From an uncultured Bacteroidales bacterium (GTDB lineage: Bacteria > Bacteroidota > Bacteroidia > Bacteroidales > Muribaculaceae), in the NCBI GenBank assembly GCA_905210435.1, contig CAJLWO010000043.1:1-23842 (forward strand): a DNA stretch of 23,842 bases, written 5' to 3'. Both the position numbers and the translations under genes were made by a program. Below the pieces are notes generated by a model. That model was given only the letters and a program-made list of their open reading frames with translations. It was not told where the DNA came from and made no database searches. This document shows positions 16,223-23,842 of this stretch, in pieces. Numbering within the stretch: position 1 is the stretch's first letter; each line of letters opens with the position of its first letter.

Positions 16223-17557
16223 TTATTTTATCAGGCCTTCCGGATCGTCTATATCTTCTTCGACGATATTTTCGGGAACTGTTTCTTTCTCCGGAGTGTG
16301 CTTGTATTTAAATAGCACGAGGAAAAGTAGCCCGACAATAAGTGCGTAGACGGCGAATATCAACCAGGAAGTATGCCAGCCGTTCACTTTGTCTGTAGCT
16401 GTCGGTGCACTGGTTACAAAATGGTCTATCACGGCCTGGGCGCCAAGAACGCCTATAGTTGCTCCGAGCCCATTCGTCATTATCATAAATAAACCTTGAG
16501 CACTTGAGCGCATTGACGGATTTGTATTACGGTCGACATAAAGAGAACCAGATACATTGAAAAAGTCAAATGCTATACCGTATACAATCATCGAAAGAAT
16601 AAAGAGCCATACACCATCACCGGGGTTACCAATGCCGAAAAATCCGAAACGAAATACCCATGCGAACATTGACATGGCCATAACGACTTTGATGCCATAC
16701 CGACGAAGGAAAAACGGTATGAGCAGTATGCATAAGGTCTCGCTCATCTGTGACAATGAAATGAGCGCATTGGCATTGTTTGCCCCCCAGGTTGAAGCAT
16801 ACTCCGGTATTTCTGCAAAGCCTTTAATGAACGGGTTGGCAAAGCCATTGGTGATTTGCAGTGATACGCCGAGGAGCATTGAAAAGATAAAGAAGAGCGC
16901 CATTTGGCGGCTCTTGAAAAGTTTGAATGCGTCGAGACCGAGAGCTTGAGCAAGCGATTTCTTTCCGGACGATTTATTAACAGGACATTTGGTCAGAGTC
17001 ACTGCGTAGAATGCAAGAATAAGGCTTAACACTCCCGAGGTGAATAACTGGTTATATGTATTTTGGAACCCGGTAAAATTAACGAACAGCATGGCACAGA
17101 TAAAACCTACGGTGCCAAATACACGGATAGGCGGGAAATGTTTTATCGTGTCAAGATTATATTTGTTTAATGTAGTGTATGCAATTGAGTTCGCGAGACC
17201 AATGGTCGGCATATAGAATCCAACTGATATAGTATAGAGTATAAACAATGGCCCGAATTGAAGATCGTTGCCGGCTGTCAGCGCATAAAATCCGGCTCCG
17301 ATCATAAAGGCACCGGCTATAAAATGGCAGAGGCTTAACATTCGTTGGGCTTGGATATACTTGTCGGCGATAATGCCGATTACCGCCGGCATGAAAAGAG
17401 AGACAATGCCTTGAATCGCATAAAAAATGCCGATACTGCCCTCCATACCCTTATTCCACAGGAAAGTGCCCAGTGAAGTCAGATAGGCGCCCCAGACGGC
17501 AAATTCCAGATAATTCATTGCCGCCAATTTAATTTTTACTTTAGTTCCTGTTTTCAT
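16223..17557 (-). CDS. Nucleoside:H+ symporter-type MFS permease
   Basis: A 444-residue membrane protein with about twelve hydrophobic segments. It resembles the NHS family of the major facilitator superfamily (NupG/XapB-type nucleoside permeases): MNYLEFAVWGAYLTSLGTFL in the first helix, GIIADKYIQAQRML in the loop after helix 2, and SMRSSAQGLFMIMTNGLGATIG late in the protein. Proton-coupled uptake of nucleosides is the family role; the exact substrate cannot be read from sequence. The C-terminal tail is acidic and cytosolic (TPEKETVPENIVEEDIDDPE). The upstream gap of 84 bases contains no full-match promoter. Neighbouring genes do not suggest a nucleoside catabolism operon. Confidence 0.88.
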   Translation of the reverse strand: MKTGTKVKIKLAAMNYLEFAVWGAYLTSLGTFLWNKGMEGSIGIFYAIQGIVSLFMPAVIGIIADKYIQAQRMLSLCHFIAGAFMIGAGFYALTAGNDLQFGPLFILYTISVGFYMPTIGLANSIAYTTLNKYNLDTIKHFPPIRVFGTVGFICAMLFVNFTGFQNTYNQLFTSGVLSLILAFYAVTLTKCPVNKSSGKKSLAQALGLDAFKLFKSRQMALFFIFSMLLGVSLQITNGFANPFIKGFAEIPEYASTWGANNANALISLSQMSETLCILLIPFFLRRYGIKVVMAMSMFAWVFRFGFFGIGNPGDGVWLFILSMIVYGIAFDFFNVSGSLYVDRNTNPSMRSSAQGLFMIMTNGLGATIGVLGAQAVIDHFVTSAPTATDKVNGWHTSWLIFAVYALIVGLLFLVLFKYKHTPEKETVPENIVEEDIDDPEGLIK

Positions 17558-17641
17558 TCTGTTTTTGTTTGTATGTTAGTCTTATGGTATTAATTTCTTT
17601 ATATGTCTCCGTTAAATAATCCATAAATAGCAAAGAGTATG

Positions 17642-18250
17642 TTATTCTTTACTTTTATTTTTCTTTTCGTTGATTATTGCCTGAATTTTTGCAGCCTCTT
17701 CATATTCCTCGTTTTCTATATGTTTTGCGAGTAGTGATTCAAGTTCCTCAATAGCGTAGTTTTCGAGTTTGGGTTCGGCATTTATACCCGGGTCCTCGTC
17801 CTTGTCGGCCCGCAGGGAGGGATTGCTGTCTGAATCAAAAACAAATCCGGTAGTGGTAAGTATTTCGGAAGTTGTGAAAATAGGCGATTTTGTACGGATA
17901 GCGATGGCTATTGCGTCGGATGTGCGTGAATCCAGCACAATCTGGCGGTCGCCGTCGCTGAACGTAAGTTCCGAATAGAAAATTCCGTCTTCAAATTTAT
18001 ATATGTATACCTGAAGGAGTTTTATGCCGAAAGCATGCGTAAAACTTTCGAATAGGTCGTGGGTCATCGGACGTGGCGGTATGATGCCTTCGAGCTCTAT
18101 GGCTATCGACTGGGCTTCCGGAGCACCGATGACAACAGGGATGCGGTACGGTCCGTCGACCTGCCCGAGTATCAGTGCGTACGCGCCTGACTGGATTTGC
18201 GAGTAGGTGAGGCCCACTACCTTCAGTTTTATTTTGTCTTCCATTTTCAT
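17642..18250 (-). CDS. Bifunctional nuclease family (BFN) protein with UVR motif
   Basis: A 202-residue protein. Residues about 8-137 form a BFN domain (formerly DUF151): GLTYSQIQSGAYALILGQ, RIPVVIGAPEAQSIA, RPMTHDL (60-66) and the conserved DSRTSDAIAIA (107-117). A linker of about 25 residues follows, rich in Asp and Ser, then a UVR (UvrB/UvrC) motif at about 164-199, with LESLLAKHIENEEYEEAAKI. A plant BFN-domain protein has reported nuclease activity, but bacterial function is mostly unproven. UVR motifs mediate protein contacts, as between UvrB and UvrC and in McsA or ClpC. It starts 29 bases after mnmA and is likely in the same transcript. An ATG two codons later (18244) is an alternative start. 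Confidence 0.88.
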   Translation of the reverse strand: MKMEDKIKLKVVGLTYSQIQSGAYALILGQVDGPYRIPVVIGAPEAQSIAIELEGIIPPRPMTHDLFESFTHAFGIKLLQVYIYKFEDGIFYSELTFSDGDRQIVLDSRTSDAIAIAIRTKSPIFTTSEILTTTGFVFDSDSNPSLRADKDEDPGINAEPKLENYAIEELESLLAKHIENEEYEEAAKIQAIINEKKNKSKE

Positions 18251-18279
18251 GCTGATGAAGAGTCTTTGCCCTTATTGTG

Positions 18280-19371
18280 TTATCCGATATGTTTCCCCGT
18301 GAAATTCTGCCCTGTGATTATGCCGCTGCCGTAACAAATCTTGCTGTCGGGAGAATATATGACCCCGAATTGTCCGGGTGCTATGCCTTGCACCTTGCGT
18401 TCCGATTCAAGCAGATATTCGTCATCATCGATGCGGTGGAGCGTGGCATTGAAAAATTCCGGCATATGGCGGTTTTTGAATGTCACCTTGATGTCATTTA
18501 CATCGTCGGCCCAGGGCCTCCCCGATATGAAATGCATCTGGTTCATGTGGATATTGTTGCCATACTGTTTCTGGGTGTCATATCCGTTGCTTACGTAAAT
18601 CACGTTGTCACGGATGTTCTTTTTTACGACATACCACGGTCCTCCGCTCAGTCCTAATCCTTTGCGCTGGCCGATGGTGTGGAACCAGTATCCGCGGTGG
18701 GTACCTATTTTACGTCCGGTCTCAAGTTCGACTATCGCGCCCGGTTTTTCGCCGAGATGACGCCGGATGAAATCGTTATAATCTATTTTACCGAGGAAGC
18801 AGATGCCCTGCGAGTCCTTGCGGTAGGCGTTGGGCATTTTTGTCTCGACAGCGATTTCACGTACACGCGATTTAGGTAGGTCACCTATGGGGAATATCAC
18901 GTGCTCGAGCTGTTTATATGTGATTCTGGCGAGAAAATCGGTCTGATCCTTGACAGGATCGACTGCGGTGGCGAGCCATTTTTTCCCATCACGCATCACG
19001 GTGGTGGCATAATGGCCTGTTGCCGTCAGATCGAATTCATGTCCCCACCGTTCCTCAAAGAATCCGAATTTTATCATTTTGTTGCACATGATGTCTGGGT
19101 TGGGGGTGAGTCCTTCGCGCACTGAGTTGAGCGCATACTCCATTACGTTGTCCCAGTATTCGTTGTGCAGGGAGACTACATCGAACGGCAGATTATACTT
19201 CTTCGCGATATAACCGCACATCTCGATGTCTTCTTCGGCCGAGCAGTCTCCTTCGCCATTGTCAAGGCCAATGCGTATATAAAACAGGTGCAGGTCGTGT
19301 CCCTGTTCGAGCAGAGTGTGTACCGCGACCGCACTGTCCACGCCTCCGGAAATCAATACTGCGATATTCAT
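18280..19371 (-). CDS. mnmA: tRNA-uridine 2-sulfurtransferase (MnmA)
   Basis: MnmA adds sulfur to position 2 of U34 in the anticodons of Lys, Glu and Gln tRNAs, activating the base with ATP. The 363 residues include the PP-loop SGGVDS (8-13), TPNPDIMCNKMIKF with the catalytic Cys96, ATGHYA, DQTDFLARI and the second catalytic Cys191 in DSQGICFLGKI, followed by the C-terminal beta-barrel region with GLGLSGGPWYVV. All essential residues are present. The start is only one base after the stop of the DUF5106-type gene, implying translational coupling and transcription from the promoter at 20347-20377. Confidence 0.96.
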   Translation of the reverse strand: MNIAVLISGGVDSAVAVHTLLEQGHDLHLFYIRIGLDNGEGDCSAEEDIEMCGYIAKKYNLPFDVVSLHNEYWDNVMEYALNSVREGLTPNPDIMCNKMIKFGFFEERWGHEFDLTATGHYATTVMRDGKKWLATAVDPVKDQTDFLARITYKQLEHVIFPIGDLPKSRVREIAVETKMPNAYRKDSQGICFLGKIDYNDFIRRHLGEKPGAIVELETGRKIGTHRGYWFHTIGQRKGLGLSGGPWYVVKKNIRDNVIYVSNGYDTQKQYGNNIHMNQMHFISGRPWADDVNDIKVTFKNRHMPEFFNATLHRIDDDEYLLESERKVQGIAPGQFGVIYSPDSKICYGSGIITGQNFTGKHIG

Positions 19372-19372
19372 G

Positions 19373-20278
19373 TCAGCGTGTCATTTTTGAGTTAGCGATA
19401 TGAAAAGCCTCTATGAGATTGTCTGGCTCGAGAGACTTTGACAAAATCACGCCTTCGGGATTGAGATAATATAGGGTGGGAGTGTGGCGCAAGTCGTATA
19501 TCTCGTCGATGTCGGGGGCGGCACCTACAATCCAGCGCGGGTTGTATCCGGCTACGTCCTGAGCCCATTCCGCGGTATAATTGTCAGGATAAATGCTGAC
19601 AATGCGCAGCAATCCGTCGTCAAGGAGCTGATTGATATTGTGGTCGGCCGAGAGTCGTACGCGGGTCATGCGGCATTCGTCGCAGTCCGGGTCATTGACG
19701 AATAGCAATACATGTGCGCCGCGCGTAGCGCTCAGTTGTGATGCAGATCCGTCGCGCAGCGTATATTTGAGTTCCGGCGCAGTCAGTCCTACCTGGGTCT
19801 GCTCCACGATTTTGGCTTCGTGGGCGAGACGCGCTTTTTTAATCTTGGATATTTTTTTGTTTTCCACCACTGCTTTTGCAAAGGGGAGGAAAATCTCATC
19901 CGACAGAAATTCCGCGTCTCCGTTATATACCGCTTCCTCGGCAAGCTCGGCGAGCGTGAGAAGATGATCGGGCGATTTCTCGTAGGCGGCTATCAGGCGT
20001 GTAATCGACTCATGGACGGTTTTCGCGTCAGCGTATGGCATAAACGAGATATAGTCCAGGAAGGCACCTTTGAATTTTTCACGGTTGAGTATCGCGCTTT
20101 GCATGTTGCACCTGTCCCAGAAATGGGATACAAGATATGATGTCCGCTCCTGAAGCGAGACAAGTTCTTCGGGCGGCTCCGGATAGGCAAACAGCCTGTC
20201 GGTGCCGGTGCCGGCTTGCGCCTGACATGTCAGACTGCCAAAAAGGCAGAGTGCGATTATAGTGTTACGTAAATTCAT
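19373..20278 (-). CDS. Exported DUF5106-type protein with thioredoxin fold
   Basis: A 301-residue protein with a Sec signal peptide (about residues 1-22, cut likely after QAQA). The helical middle (about 35-155) is of the DUF5106 type found in Bacteroidota, and a thioredoxin-like domain runs from about residue 160. The latter has the LTAPELKYTLRDG entry typical of TlpA/AhpC proteins, a redox pair CDEC (199-202) after LLFVNDPD, and the cis-Pro phrase RHTPTLYYLNPEG. A periplasmic thiol-disulfide oxidoreductase is the likely role; its substrate is unknown. It is the first gene of its block with a full-consensus promoter upstream, and its stop is one base from the mnmA start. Confidence 0.85.
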   Translation of the reverse strand: MNLRNTIIALCLFGSLTCQAQAGTGTDRLFAYPEPPEELVSLQERTSYLVSHFWDRCNMQSAILNREKFKGAFLDYISFMPYADAKTVHESITRLIAAYEKSPDHLLTLAELAEEAVYNGDAEFLSDEIFLPFAKAVVENKKISKIKKARLAHEAKIVEQTQVGLTAPELKYTLRDGSASQLSATRGAHVLLFVNDPDCDECRMTRVRLSADHNINQLLDDGLLRIVSIYPDNYTAEWAQDVAGYNPRWIVGAAPDIDEIYDLRHTPTLYYLNPEGVILSKSLEPDNLIEAFHIANSKMTR

Positions 20279-20346
20279 ACACAGTAGAAATTGCTGTCAA
20301 TGATATGCCTGTAAAGAGATTGGCTCTTTCAGGCTGAAGTTATATG

Positions 20347-20377
20347 CAAAGTTAATGTAAGTTTGGTTGACTTCAAA
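20347..20377 (-). promoter_or_regulatory. Full-consensus promoter for the DUF5106/mnmA block
   Basis: On the minus strand TTTG (20374-20377) is followed by exactly 19 bases and TAACTTTG (20347-20354), a perfect match to the Bacteroidota TTTG/TAnnTTTG consensus. The transcript would start near 20341, about 60 bases before the ATG at 20278. It lies in the 187-base gap shared with clpB; no equally good plus-strand promoter is visible there. Confidence 0.8.
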
Positions 20378-20465
20378 ACATTACGGCATATTGTTTGTTA
20401 AAGAAATAAAAGAGGATGATATTATCAAGCTATTTTACTTAAGCAATAACTAAATTTCATTATAT

Positions 20466-23054
20466 ATGAATTTCAACAGTTTCACTATCAAATCTCAGGA
20501 AGCAATTCAGAAGGCAGTCGAGATAACTCGTGCTGCCGGGCAACAGCAAATCGAGCCGGTGCATCTTCTGAAAGGCATTATGACAGAGGGTGAGTCACTC
20601 ATCAACTTTATCTTCCAGAAGATAGGTGCCAATCCCGTAATCGTGACACGTCAGGTCGATGATGAGATTGCGCGCCAGCCTAAGGTAAGCGGCGGGGAGC
20701 CATATCTGAGCCGCACGTCGAACGATGTGCTGCAGAAGTCACTTGATATCGCCAAGAAACAGGGCGACGAATATGTGACGCTCGAGGCCATGCTGCTCGC
20801 CTTGTTTCTGATTAATTCTTCAGCTTCCACCATCTTAAAGGATGCCGGACTTACGGAAAAGGAACTTGATGCCGCCGTAGCTGAATTGCGCAAAGGCAAA
20901 AAAGCGACCGACCAAAGTGCCGAGGACACATACAATGCTCTCAGCAAGTATGCCATCAATCTTAACGAGCGGGCGCGCGCCGGCAAACTTGACCCGGTAA
21001 TCGGGCGTGACGACGAGATCCGGCGTGTGCTCCAGATATTGTCGCGCCGTACCAAAAACAATCCTATGCTTATCGGTGAGCCGGGTACCGGTAAAACCGC
21101 GATAGCCGAGGGGCTGGCACAGCGTATCGTACGTGGTGACGTGCCTGAAAATTTGCGTTCGAAACAGATTTTCTCGCTTGACATGGGTGCGCTTGTCGCC
21201 GGCGCCAAATACAAGGGTGAGTTTGAGGAACGACTCAAAGCCATTGTCAATGAGGTGACCCAAAGCGACGGTGAGATAATATTGTTTATCGATGAAATCC
21301 ACACCCTTGTCGGTGCCGGAAAAGGTGAGGGCGCGATGGACGCCGCCAATATACTTAAACCTGCATTGGCACGAGGCGAACTCCGCTCGATAGGCGCCAC
21401 GACCCTTGATGAATATCAGAAATATTTCGAGAAGGACAAGGCTCTTGAACGCCGTTTCCAGAAAGTGATGGTCAACGAGCCCGACGAGATGAGCGCCATC
21501 TCTATACTCCGTGGACTGAAAGAGCGTTATGAGAACCACCACCATGTCCGTATTCGCGATGAGGCTGTCGTTGCTGCCGTGCAGTTGTCAGAACGGTATA
21601 TAACCGACCGTTTCCTTCCCGATAAGGCCATTGACCTTGTGGATGAAGCAGCTTCAAAACTTCGACTCGAAATCGATTCGGTGCCGCAGGCTCTTGATGA
21701 GATTACCCGTATGATTGCACAGAAGGAAATCGAGCGCGAGGCTATCAAACGCGAGGGCGACAAGGCCAAAGTAAAGGATATAGAGAAGGAAATCGCTACG
21801 CTGCGGGAGGAAGAAAAGGAATATACGGCCAAATGGAAGGCCGAGAAAGACCTGATTAACCGAATACAGCAGAATAAGGTCGACATCGAGCAGCTGAATT
21901 TCGAGGCTGACCGAGCCGAACGCGAAGGCGATTATGCCAAAGTCGCTGAAATCCGTTATTCTAAAGTACAACAGAAGGAACAGGAGAACAAGGACATTCA
22001 GGAACAGCTCAAGATGATGCAGGGTGAAAAGGCTCTCATCAAGGAAGAGGTTGATGCCGAGGATATCGCGGATGTGGTGTCGCGCTGGACAGGTATTCCC
22101 GTCAACAAGATGGTGCAGAGCGAAAAGGAAAAACTTCTCCATCTTGAAGCCGAGCTCCACAACCGTGTGGTCGGGCAGAACGAAGCCATCCAGGCTATTG
22201 CCGATGCAGTTCGCCGTTCGCGTGCGGGATTGAACGACCCGCGTCGTCCTATCGGTTCGTTTATTTTCCTCGGTACGACCGGTGTCGGTAAGACGGAGCT
22301 TGCCAAGGCTCTTGCCGAATATCTGTTTGACGACGAGAACATGATGACCCGAATCGATATGAGTGAGTATCAGGAGAAGCATGCGGTGTCGAGACTGGTC
22401 GGAGCGCCTCCGGGATATGTAGGCTACGATGAAGGTGGCCAGCTTACCGAGGCAGTACGCCGTAAACCATACTCGGTAGTGCTTTTCGACGAGATCGAGA
22501 AAGCGCATCCCGATGTCTTCAATATCCTCCTGCAGGTGCTCGACGACGGCCGTCTGACCGACAACAAAGGCCGTATAGTCAACTTCAAGAACACTATCAT
22601 CATCATGACCTCCAACATGGGCTCTCACGTCATCCGTGACAATTTCGCGAAAATGACGCCCGAGAACAAGGAGGAGACTGTCGAGAAAACCAAAGAGGAG
22701 GTGCTCGAGATGTTGAAACAGACCATACGTCCGGAATTCCTCAACCGTATAGACGAGATTATAATGTTCACGCCACTCAATGAAAACGAGATTGAGGAAA
22801 TCGTCGGATTGCAGATCAAGTCGATACAGAAGATGCTTGCAACCTCCGGAATAACTCTTGAAGTAACACCGAAAGCGTTGCACTATCTCGCCGAAGAGGG
22901 ATATGACCCCGAATTCGGTGCCCGTCCCGTCAAACGAGTCATCCACAGGGTTGTGCTCAACCGTCTGTCGAAAGACATTCTGGCTCAGAAAGTCGACAAG
23001 GACAAGCCGATTGTCATAGATGTGGAGGGTGACGAACTCATCTTCAAGAACTGA
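20466..23054 (+). CDS. clpB: ClpB disaggregase chaperone (Hsp100)
   Basis: ClpB threads aggregated proteins through a hexameric ring using ATP, together with DnaK. The 862 residues follow the family plan: Clp N-domain (about 1-145); first AAA+ domain with Walker A GEPGTGKT (204-211), Walker B ILFIDE (272-277) and Arg-finger region ALERRF (326-331); the ClpB middle-domain coiled coil (about 405-525); second AAA+ domain with Walker A GTTGVGKT (603-610), Walker B VVLFDE (671-676) and sensor-2 GARPVKR (818-824). Pore loops are seen as AGAKYKGEFEER and GAPPGYVGYDEGG. The long middle domain distinguishes it from ClpA and ClpC, and there is no ClpP-binding loop. The ATG at 20466 gives the standard MNFNSFTIKSQEAI start. 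No clear consensus promoter or CIRCE element is visible upstream. Confidence 0.98.
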   Translation: MNFNSFTIKSQEAIQKAVEITRAAGQQQIEPVHLLKGIMTEGESLINFIFQKIGANPVIVTRQVDDEIARQPKVSGGEPYLSRTSNDVLQKSLDIAKKQGDEYVTLEAMLLALFLINSSASTILKDAGLTEKELDAAVAELRKGKKATDQSAEDTYNALSKYAINLNERARAGKLDPVIGRDDEIRRVLQILSRRTKNNPMLIGEPGTGKTAIAEGLAQRIVRGDVPENLRSKQIFSLDMGALVAGAKYKGEFEERLKAIVNEVTQSDGEIILFIDEIHTLVGAGKGEGAMDAANILKPALARGELRSIGATTLDEYQKYFEKDKALERRFQKVMVNEPDEMSAISILRGLKERYENHHHVRIRDEAVVAAVQLSERYITDRFLPDKAIDLVDEAASKLRLEIDSVPQALDEITRMIAQKEIEREAIKREGDKAKVKDIEKEIATLREEEKEYTAKWKAEKDLINRIQQNKVDIEQLNFEADRAEREGDYAKVAEIRYSKVQQKEQENKDIQEQLKMMQGEKALIKEEVDAEDIADVVSRWTGIPVNKMVQSEKEKLLHLEAELHNRVVGQNEAIQAIADAVRRSRAGLNDPRRPIGSFIFLGTTGVGKTELAKALAEYLFDDENMMTRIDMSEYQEKHAVSRLVGAPPGYVGYDEGGQLTEAVRRKPYSVVLFDEIEKAHPDVFNILLQVLDDGRLTDNKGRIVNFKNTIIIMTSNMGSHVIRDNFAKMTPENKEETVEKTKEEVLEMLKQTIRPEFLNRIDEIIMFTPLNENEIEEIVGLQIKSIQKMLATSGITLEVTPKALHYLAEEGYDPEFGARPVKRVIHRVVLNRLSKDILAQKVDKDKPIVIDVEGDELIFKN

Positions 23055-23080
23055 AATCCGATTTTTTTCAAACCGAGCGC

Positions 23081-23140
23081 ATATAGACAGAAGGAGCGCT
23101 CATGAAGCAGAAAATGAGTCTTCTTCTGTCTGTATTTTTT
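23081..23140 (+). terminator. Hairpin terminator after clpB
   Basis: Arms 23081-23093 and 23123-23135 (core AGACAGAAG with CTTCTGTCT, extended outward by four pairs including one wobble) are followed by a T run at 23135-23140. A second, inner stem pairs CTCAT (23099-23103) with ATGAG (23114-23118). The structure starts 26 bases after the clpB stop and covers the in-frame ATG at 23102, making that codon an unlikely start for the next gene. Confidence 0.8.
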
Positions 23141-23167
23141 AATTCAACTAAAAAACACATCACGACT

Positions 23168-23650
23168 ATGAAAAAACTCTTCTATCTATTATTGCTGGCA
23201 CTTCCGGTTATCGGGATGAATTCATGTGATGATGACGATGATGTGCCCAACGTGTCACTATCCGCAACAATTGACGGCGCAACTCGTGTCGACAATACGC
23301 TCTATGTCGTATCCGGCGATACTCTCGACATTGAATCGATAAATCTTATAGACAACACAAAAAAAGGTGCTGTAATCGGCTCGGCAAGCTATTTCTGGGA
23401 TTATTACCGTCTCGGTGGTACGATTGTCGCTCCTTACGGGATGGATATTGATACCAAGGGGGTGCCTGTCGGAAACCATTTGCTCCAGATACGTGTCAGC
23501 ATCTATGCCGTCGACTATTCTCCCTGTGTGGGATATATGGAATATCCCGTCAAGATTGTCGCATCGGAAGATGATATTCCGACCGAAGGTGATGTCGAAC
23601 CGTCACCCACTGTAGGCCTCGTTATAAAAGCTGGTGACGATACTGATTGA
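23168..23650 (+). CDS. Small acidic lipoprotein of unknown function
   Basis: A 160-residue predicted lipoprotein. MKKLFYLLLLALPVIGMNSC is the signal, with Cys20 as the acylated residue. Five Asp follow directly, an acidic run like those proposed as surface-export signals of Bacteroidota lipoproteins, so display on the outer surface is possible (inference). The mature domain appears all-beta, resembling a single immunoglobulin-like module: VSLSATIDGATRVDNTLYVV, then GDTLDIESINLI and GNHLLQIRVSIYAVDYSP. The tail is acidic and Pro-rich. I recognise no catalytic motif. It begins 28 bases after the clpB terminator; a TATTTTTT at 23133-23140 is a poor promoter box, so expression may rest on read-through from clpB. 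The start at 23168 rather than 23102 is set by the signal peptide. Confidence 0.8.
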   Translation: MKKLFYLLLLALPVIGMNSCDDDDDVPNVSLSATIDGATRVDNTLYVVSGDTLDIESINLIDNTKKGAVIGSASYFWDYYRLGGTIVAPYGMDIDTKGVPVGNHLLQIRVSIYAVDYSPCVGYMEYPVKIVASEDDIPTEGDVEPSPTVGLVIKAGDDTD

Positions 23651-23671
23651 ATGAAATGACACATTAAACCG

Positions 23672-23722
23672 TACAATAATGCTTCAGATCCCGATAAAAT
23701 AGAGATTTGAAGCATTGTTGTA
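23672..23722 (+). terminator. Hairpin after the acidic lipoprotein gene
   Basis: Arms 23672-23690 and 23704-23722 (core AATGCTTCA with TGAAGCATT) form a 19-base-pair stem with two G:T wobbles around a 13-base loop. It lies 21 bases after the stop codon. No clean T run follows, so it may work poorly as a terminator or act as an mRNA 3'-end stabiliser. Confidence 0.6.
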
Positions 23723-23732
23723 TATACAATAT

Positions 23733-23752
23733 TTATATAGAAGTTATATAGA
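23733..23752 (+). repeat. Short direct repeat, two copies of TTATATAGA
   Basis: TTATATAGA at 23733-23741 is repeated exactly at 23744-23752, an 11-base period, or about one helical turn. It sits in the gene-free right end of the window. This spacing would suit a dimeric regulator binding one face of the DNA, but AT-rich sequence makes chance a real possibility. Confidence 0.35.
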
Positions 23753-23842
23753 CAATACCTCCTGATTCAGGCTAATTTGACAAAAATGCCTAAAGTCAAA
23801 GTCGAAATGCAATTTTCCACCTGCATAGCCTCATATATTTTG

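Noticed and set aside
20230..20252. CTGCC-AAAAA-GGCAG hairpin near the start of the DUF5106-type gene
   Set aside because: It is inside the signal-peptide coding sequence and only five base pairs long; likely chance.
20378..20465. Possible clpB promoter boxes TATTTTAC (20431) and TAAATTTC (20451)
   Set aside because: The first matches only six of eight positions. The second matches seven but would place the transcript start at the ATG itself. Neither has a TTTG at the right distance.
21654..22946. A 430-residue open frame antisense to clpB
   Set aside because: It lies wholly inside clpB, whose protein matches its family end to end. The antisense product has no domain-like pattern and is a by-product of codon use.
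1..23842. CRISPR array, tRNA genes, insertion sequences or prophage genes
   Set aside because: I looked for regular repeats, cloverleaf-like intergenic sequence, terminal inverted repeats and transposase or phage motifs and saw none; intergenic gaps are all under 300 bases.

Overview
The window looks like a piece of a Bacteroidota chromosome, order Bacteroidales, and the family Muribaculaceae is my best guess (inference). Three lines of evidence point there. Several genes have promoters of the Bacteroidota primary-sigma type (TTTG, about 19-20 bases, then TAnnTTTG), and the starts lack clear Shine-Dalgarno sequences. The exported proteins are of Bacteroidales kinds: a PepSY-like small lipoprotein, an acidic-run lipoprotein, a DUF5106-type thioredoxin-fold protein and an S9B dipeptidyl peptidase. 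The window also holds a receiver/ATP-grasp protein with a partner coiled-coil gene. I see no insertion sequences, prophage genes, tRNA, rRNA, CRISPR array or other sign of recent transfer; this is ordinary vertically inherited core sequence.

Layout. At the left end are two plus-strand genes: a YqgE/AlgH protein and a PepSY-like lipoprotein. They are closed by an AT-rich, nearly symmetrical terminator that also faces the end of a long minus-strand block. That block, read from right to left (11859 to 1418), runs: a 985-residue protein with two receiver-like domains and an ATP-grasp (PPDK_N-like) domain; a coiled-coil protein 6 bases downstream; a dipeptidyl peptidase IV-like exported serine peptidase; a six-helix membrane protein of unknown function; miaA (tRNA isopentenylation); and an exported protein of unknown function that overlaps the end of miaA.

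The elongation factor P gene (efp) is transcribed divergently from the receiver/ATP-grasp gene and ends in a strong hairpin terminator. A second minus-strand block (20278 to 12951) follows: a DUF5106-type thioredoxin-fold protein, mnmA (2-thiouridine in tRNA), a bifunctional-nuclease/UVR protein, a nucleoside-type MFS permease, rsmE (16S rRNA methylation), kdsA (Kdo synthesis for LPS) and an exported TPR protein. A full-consensus promoter sits upstream of the first gene. clpB is divergent from this block and is followed by a hairpin terminator and a small acidic lipoprotein.

The genes fall into themes. Translation quality is served by efp, miaA, mnmA and rsmE. Proteostasis and envelope functions are served by clpB, the peptidase, kdsA and the lipoproteins. 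The least understood and most interesting part is the REC-REC-ATP-grasp protein with its coiled-coil neighbour. It has the nucleotide-binding half of a PEP synthase but no recognisable phosphohistidine or PEP-binding half, so it is probably not a PEP synthase.
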